From Hypholoma sublateritium FD-334 SS-4 (taxonomy: Eukaryota > Basidiomycota > Agaricomycetes > Agaricales > Strophariaceae): 64,000 nucleotides of DNA. Where the stretch lies: positions 1-64,000 of the forward strand of contig KN817660.1 of the NCBI GenBank assembly GCA_000827495.1, read 5' to 3'. Positions 59,210-64,000 of this stretch are shown here, one piece after another. The notes below the pieces were generated by a model. That model saw nothing but the letters and a program-made list of their open reading frames with translations. It was not told the DNA's origin and did no database searches. The stretch's first letter is position 1, and each line of letters starts with the position of its first letter. The translations under genes were made by a program, and so were the position numbers.

Positions 59210-62051
59210 TTAGGTGGGTGACACCGTTTTGTCGCTGGGCAACTTTCCGGTAATCACCACGACACTGTCTCGCTTGGTGTATACTTTTAGTCCCAAAGTG
59301 ATCGAAGGTTCGTCTTCGTCGTCGCCTGTTACCTCTAATTTAACTTTTTCGCTCTTTTTCTCGTTGTCGGAGGCCATGGTATCTGCAGATCCTGTGCTGC
59401 AGGCCGCACCGCTATTTAGATTCCCTGTCGGCGTGGACCTAGTAATACTCCCTGCTGCTTCATTTGCAGCTGATACTTCCATGGAAGGTTTCTTATGTTC
59501 ATTCACAATCGTTGTGACGGTTTGATTTTCCGGAAAATCTGACTCCGTGGCCGAGGATTCCAATTCAATGAGGTCGGAAATGCTAACAGGAATAAATTTC
59601 TTCCTGATTCTGCCAGTGATGTATAAGTCAAGTCACCGTTTAGAAGCGATATGTTCAATAATGCCTACCCGAGCTCATAATCTTATAAAGCGGAGAAATT
59701 AGGTTGATTTTGTCATGAATTTGCAGAAGGAGCCCGACTCACTGGATGCAATAGCTCTTCCTTTTGTTCTCTCCGCGAGCACCCTTGAAAGCTTCCGCTT
59801 TCCCCATAGCTTGAAACCCTCGTCGAAATATCCCTAGAATAATTATATTTTGGCCCTTTTCAGGAATATACAATGCATAATATAACGTACCCTCTCATCC
59901 ACATTTACAAGGTCAATCCTAGGCTATTTGACGAGGTCGAGGTCAGATATAGGTTGAGAGATACATAAAGAGCTGGTACTGACATATACGACGTAGTTCC
60001 CTGCTTGGAGATCTAATTCACAAGATACACTTCTTTGGCAGAAGGTCGGTGACTGCGAAGTCCCCTTCACATCACTTTCGTCTATCTTATAGACACAGAA
60101 ATCGATATTCGACAACGACGTAACTCCATCGACAAACTTAAAGAAGCGGCTGTCGAGCTGGGACAGAACGACAATCACTGGCGAGGCCTTTGGCAAAGTA
60201 AAATGAACTGTCAAGTCGACCAGAGCAATTTCAGGAATCCGATCAGTAAATGTAAGCCTTTGATGACGAGCGTTGAAATCCCTTACACGAGACTTTTCCA
60301 TGAGTCCACGGGTGTATAAGCGGTGGAGGCGGCACGGATAACCAATGTGACGACATAACCCAGGTCGAGTCGAATATCCTTGTTCGTTGAACAACTTGCC
60401 ATGTCTTCAAGAAATCCGCATCTTCAGGGAATCCAGGTCTTCAATTTTGTATTTGTGTATGGAAAGACACTCACATTCCATGACGAACTCTCCGTCATCG
60501 CCGAGGACATGATCAAGCTCCTGTAGAACTTGAATCCAATCACCATTCCACTCCTTTGACCCATCTGACCACGGCCCCGTCCATTCAGATTTGCCCCAAG
60601 GATTTCGTATGACCAAAAATCGCTTTCCTCGGCACTCCTTGACCCGCAAGACGGAATAGGCATGAGATCCATATAGCCCCTGTACGGTTGCAGTAGTGCC
60701 ACTACGCTCTTTGTCGAGGCCTTGGAAGGATACTCCAAAGAGATGGGTTTTGTTGTTCAGTTGCATAAGTTCTTCTCTCCAGAATTGATCGGTGTCAAGG
60801 ATATCCTAATTGATTTCGTGCAAAAATCAATAATTGTAGGCTAGTATTGAATAAACTGAAGACCAAGTGAAGACGTACACATATTTTGGTATTCACTGAA
60901 ATGCCGCTGAAAATCGGAGAGCATGGCCCTTAGTTTCTGTTCTCAAATTTTGACTAGCTGCTTACCCAGTGAGATCTTCAATACCTTCCGAGGACGTGCC
61001 TCCTGTCAGCGAAAGATAATCGCCATGTAATTTTGCGTATGCCTTCTCAAACAGCGGTACCCATGTTTCTCCGCTACTCCCAGATTTGGCATATACCAGC
61101 CCCTTTCCGCCTTGTCTTGTCAGGTTGTTGTACATTTCCTTATCGTCGTGGTACAGTTCTTGCTCCTCCTTTTTGAGCTCTTCGAACTTAGGTGTGTTGC
61201 AGAATATTTGGCTGCCAACAATATGGTTAGAATATCCGCAATGAATCAACGAAATAAATTGTCGTACTCGTCAATGATTACATTGACCCAGTGGCTGTCT
61301 CTAAAAAAAATAAAGCCATATATCCCTACTTCTTCGTCACGCTGTAAATTTTCTGTCATCACAATCAATCTAGAGGCTATAAGACCGAAGTTGAGCTCAC
61401 TGCAATACATAATTTCTGCAGTAATTCAGGTGCCGTGGTCAGAGTTGAGAGCGCAGATAGAAACCAGCAATCTCCCAAGGCTCCTTGAATGATATCGTTC
61501 GAATTTGGGCCGCCTTTGAAGAACTGTGGATTTTCAAAGATTTCGGTCACCCGCCTAACATCTGGAGGAATTTTGCTCCCGTCAGAGTACAATCCATGTT
61601 GGCATCGAGTTCCGTCATTCTCCAGGTCGAACTCTATATCTCTGAGCCCAATGTAAGTGTTCCAAATTGGCATGATGTTTGCTAAAATGATGTTGCTCAC
61701 CTGAACTTTGTGTTTCTCGTTCGGCACTCTTTGGCGATACGCATCACCTTTTCTTGGCACTCCTTCAAGGCCTGCTCTAGCTCGTCATTCACCAACAAGC
61801 CAACCTGAGATTTTGGAGCCTCTGCCAGGGCTTGATCTGCAGTGGGCTTGCTACTGCCATGAGTAGCGTTTGGCCTGAGCGCCACACTTTCAATAGCGTC
61901 CAACGTACTATCTGCTGTCATCGAAACAGCTAGGATTCCTGGAGTGGCATGATTCGACACGTCACCGTTTCCGTCATTTGCTGTAACTGGGTTTCTCTGA
62001 GTGGGGTCCAAGTCCAAATCATCTGGAGTGCTGGGAGTCCGAGTGAACATT
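59210..62051 (-). CDS. Calpain-like cysteine protease B (family C2)
   Basis: Paralogue of calpain A. Exons: 62051-61701, 61641-61401, 61341-61268, 61211-60966, 60906-60879, 60805-60475, 60421-60287, 60208-59985, a short PRIDLVNVDER exon, the KRKLSRVLAERTKG exon, a 13-nt micro-exon and a last exon ending at 59210. Triad present: Cys in QGALGDCWFLSALS, His in SHAYSVLRV, Asn in VIRNPWGKSEWTG. A C2-like domain (VIVVLSQLDSRF, SVSCELDLQAGNYVVYV), an acidic tail and the closing segment SITLGLKVYTKRDSVVVITG match copy A. Exon lengths equal those of A in several places (74, 246, 135, 224). A's 359-nt exon is split here into 28 + 331. The N-terminal exon is longer and unlike A's. I start at the ATG at 62051. 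Confidence 0.88.
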
Positions 62052-62491
62052 GTTGCACGTCGCTTGCTGTTGTGATCAATGGCCAGAAGGTTATGTAAAG
62101 ATGGGACGACTATGATAATGAGTAATTGCGTTGTTTTTCTGCATATCAAAGCCGGGTACTTATATAAATGCTCAGGCCTCAGGCCCGGAGGTTCAGGCGG
62201 TGCACGACCGATTGACGACCTTTATATATCCATATTAACACTGTCAAGTGTCCGAGCTGTAGAGCATATAGATAATAGTACACCGTCTGATGGCCAGGAG
62301 GCACTGTAGAGTGTAATGGTAATTATAACAAGTACATAGTTAAATGAGTAGGGTGTGACGGATACAACAGGCGTTATAGTAAAATACAGAAAACTGCAAT
62401 ATTAGGATATATGTACAAGGAGAGCCCAGAACCCAACACACAGATTCGGAGGCCCTGGGCCTTAATAGTAGGCACAAGATGTGCTGGAGCC
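62052..62491 (-). promoter_or_regulatory. Calpain B promoter / B-C spacer
   Basis: Spacer of about 440 bp between calpain C (stop at 62492) and calpain B. Read on the minus strand, a TTTATATAAG TATA-like element lies about 110 bp upstream of the B start (near 62158-62170). Confidence 0.45.
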
Positions 62492-64000
62492 TCACTTAGC
62501 TGACTTATTGTCGGAAGGTCCGCTCGCAACGGGAGCGGCAGGTTTCAAACGCCCCACAACGACTACAGGGACATCTTTGTGCGAATACACACGCAACCCA
62601 GTGTACACCGAATTCTCGCTGTCTTGAGGAACAGTAACTTTTCCCTTCTCAATCGGAGGGTCGGCAGGGGTGGAGTCACCATATGAGTCACTCCTCCCGA
62701 TTCTGCCTAGGGAAATGCGCCCGCGCAAGCGGTCAGTTGCAGGATCTGCAATATTTGTGTCGTCAGTGACCGCTGGTGTAGCGGCCCCACTGGCAGGCTG
62801 TTCTATGAGGGGAAGATTCTTTTCGGACTCGTTGGGGGAAGTTTGTAACTCCCTCGCCGTCATTTCTTCGTTATCTTTGACTTCTTCTTTAGTCGCAGAC
62901 TCCTCTTTCTTGACCGACTTCTTGATGACCACGGTTTCCACTTTTGTTGTTGTAGTGGTGGTAGTAGTGGTGACACTCCCATCCTCACCGACGGTCTCGG
63001 TCGTGACAACAGAGGCGGCTTCCTTCTTCGCCTTCTCGGCCTTCTCGTAGGCATCGAAATCAGATTTGATGAGTTCATCAAGAGAAGCAGGCATATACTG
63101 TGATTGGTCGCTGCGATTATAGGTGAATAAGGTGAATTGGTAGCGAAGCGGAGAGATACGCACTCGAGTTTGAAGTCTGATTTTTTAAAATCAGATTGGT
63201 GAGATATACTCGAAAAAGAATTACTCACTTGTTGCAATAGACTGGCTCTTGGCCCTTTCCATAAGAATGCGCGACATTTTTCTCAGCTGCCATTCCTCGA
63301 CAACTTTGTTATCCTGAAGGAGAATTCAAAAGATTTCCAGGAGTGAGTCTACATCACGACATACCTCATTGCGATCTAATGTACGGTCCAATCGAACGTA
63401 AACGATATATGTACCGGCCTCCAGCTCAATTTCGAGGTGGACACTGCGCAGGTAGAATTCCGAGTGCGCTGAATCAGCAAGAGGAACCTTTTCTCCCTCC
63501 TTGACCAGTGTGAAGTCCATTGTCCATGACGCACGCCCGGCTACGTCTCTGTAGTATCGTGAATCCAGTTGTGAGAGGACGATGACAGTGTTAGAAGGGG
63601 CGGAAAGCGTGAATTTGTCTAAGGGGTGATATAGCGTGAATACAATGATAAAAGGACGGGAAGGATGACATACATGAGATGTCGCCGTGCGACCAAGCAG
63701 CAGGGAGGGGTGGGGTCGAAACTTGAAGCCACTGCGATGCCATTCTCCAGTCAGAGTCAAAAAGAATGGTGCGGTCTATTTGGGCGAAGCAATCCAACCA
63801 ATCCTTGTCTGAAATGGAAACTTAACATTGTGTTTTGGGTTTTAGCAGGAAACTGGGACGCACATTCCATAACAAATTGCCCATCATCCCCGAAAGAATG
63901 CCCCAGCTGTGGAAGTACCTCTAGCCATTCCTGCGTCCACTCCTTGGACCCGTCTGACCAGCGGCCTGTCCACTCCGTTTTCCCCCATGGATTGCGCACA
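62492..64000 (-). CDS. Calpain-like cysteine protease C, partial
   Basis: Third tandem copy, running off the right edge, so only the C-terminal half is seen. The window edge carries the Asn of the triad (RNPWGKTEWTGRWSDGS); the Cys and His lie outside. Then come the paralogous blocks: QLGHSFGDDGQFVMEC; the segment around RTILFDSDWRMASQWLQVS; the C2-like domain (TVIVLSQLDSRYYRD, SVHLEIELEAGTYIVYVRL); and KMSRILMERAKSQSIAT. The C-terminal exon holds a low-complexity run of nine Thr (about 62945-62975) between acidic and Lys-rich stretches, closing with TGLRVYSHKDVPVVVVGRL. The same closing beta segment ends copies A and B. Confidence 0.85.

Noticed and set aside
1..64000. tRNA or rRNA genes
   Set aside because: I saw no convincing T-loop/anticodon arrangement or rRNA-like conserved stretch. 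A covariance-model scan would be needed to exclude tRNAs with introns.

Overview
This window looks like nuclear DNA of a filamentous basidiomycete, most likely an Agaricomycete. Genes are dense and carry many 45-70 nt GT-AG introns and a few 13-20 nt micro-exons. Several families are typical of mushroom-forming fungi: DUF6534-type membrane proteins, mucin-like single-TM proteins, KDZ transposons and fungal TET/JBP dioxygenases. I rebuilt gene models by hand from reading frame, splice-site phase and family motifs. For most genes the summed exon lengths divide by three, but boundaries may be off by a base or two.

Layout. 0.9-3.5 kb: GH47 alpha-mannosidase (+). 3.7-5.5 kb: F-box/LRR-like protein (-). 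5.5-8.6 kb: gene-poor, with a foldback repeat and a decayed copy of the MYND and RCC1 genes that lie intact downstream. 8.7-13.4 kb: DJ-1/PfpI protein (+), MYND protein (+), RCC1-repeat protein (-). 14.0-16.9 kb: multi-TM family 2 glycosyltransferase (-). 18.4-21.1 kb: DUF6534 protein (+) converging on a mucin-like single-TM protein (-). 21.2-26.3 kb: N-containing non-coding DNA, a minisatellite and a kinase pseudogene. 26.9-31.1 kb: ESCRT-0 HSE1 (-) and the ubiquitin E2 variant MMS2 (+), head to head.

31.8-43.0 kb is the most unusual part. It holds a KDZ transposase fused to a Ulp1-type SUMO protease, broken by a nonsense codon. Next to it are two small divergent unknown genes, a TET/JBP-type 2OG-Fe(II) DNA dioxygenase, and a RING protein with three SUMO-interaction-like motifs. 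KDZ elements beside TET/JBP genes are a known theme in basidiomycetes. The full gene set here, with SUMO protease and SUMO-targeted-ligase-like functions, deserves a closer look.

43.4-47.7 kb: a degenerate GC-rich repeated region, then two convergent paralogues of an unrecognised Cys/His-rich family. 49.5-53.7 kb: a 12-exon, about 1187-residue unknown protein with a duplicated exon. 54.3-64.0 kb: three tandem calpain-like protease genes on the minus strand (the third runs off the window) with a small TM protein between the first two. The first two share exon lengths almost exactly, including a 13-nt micro-exon, and differ by one gained or lost intron.
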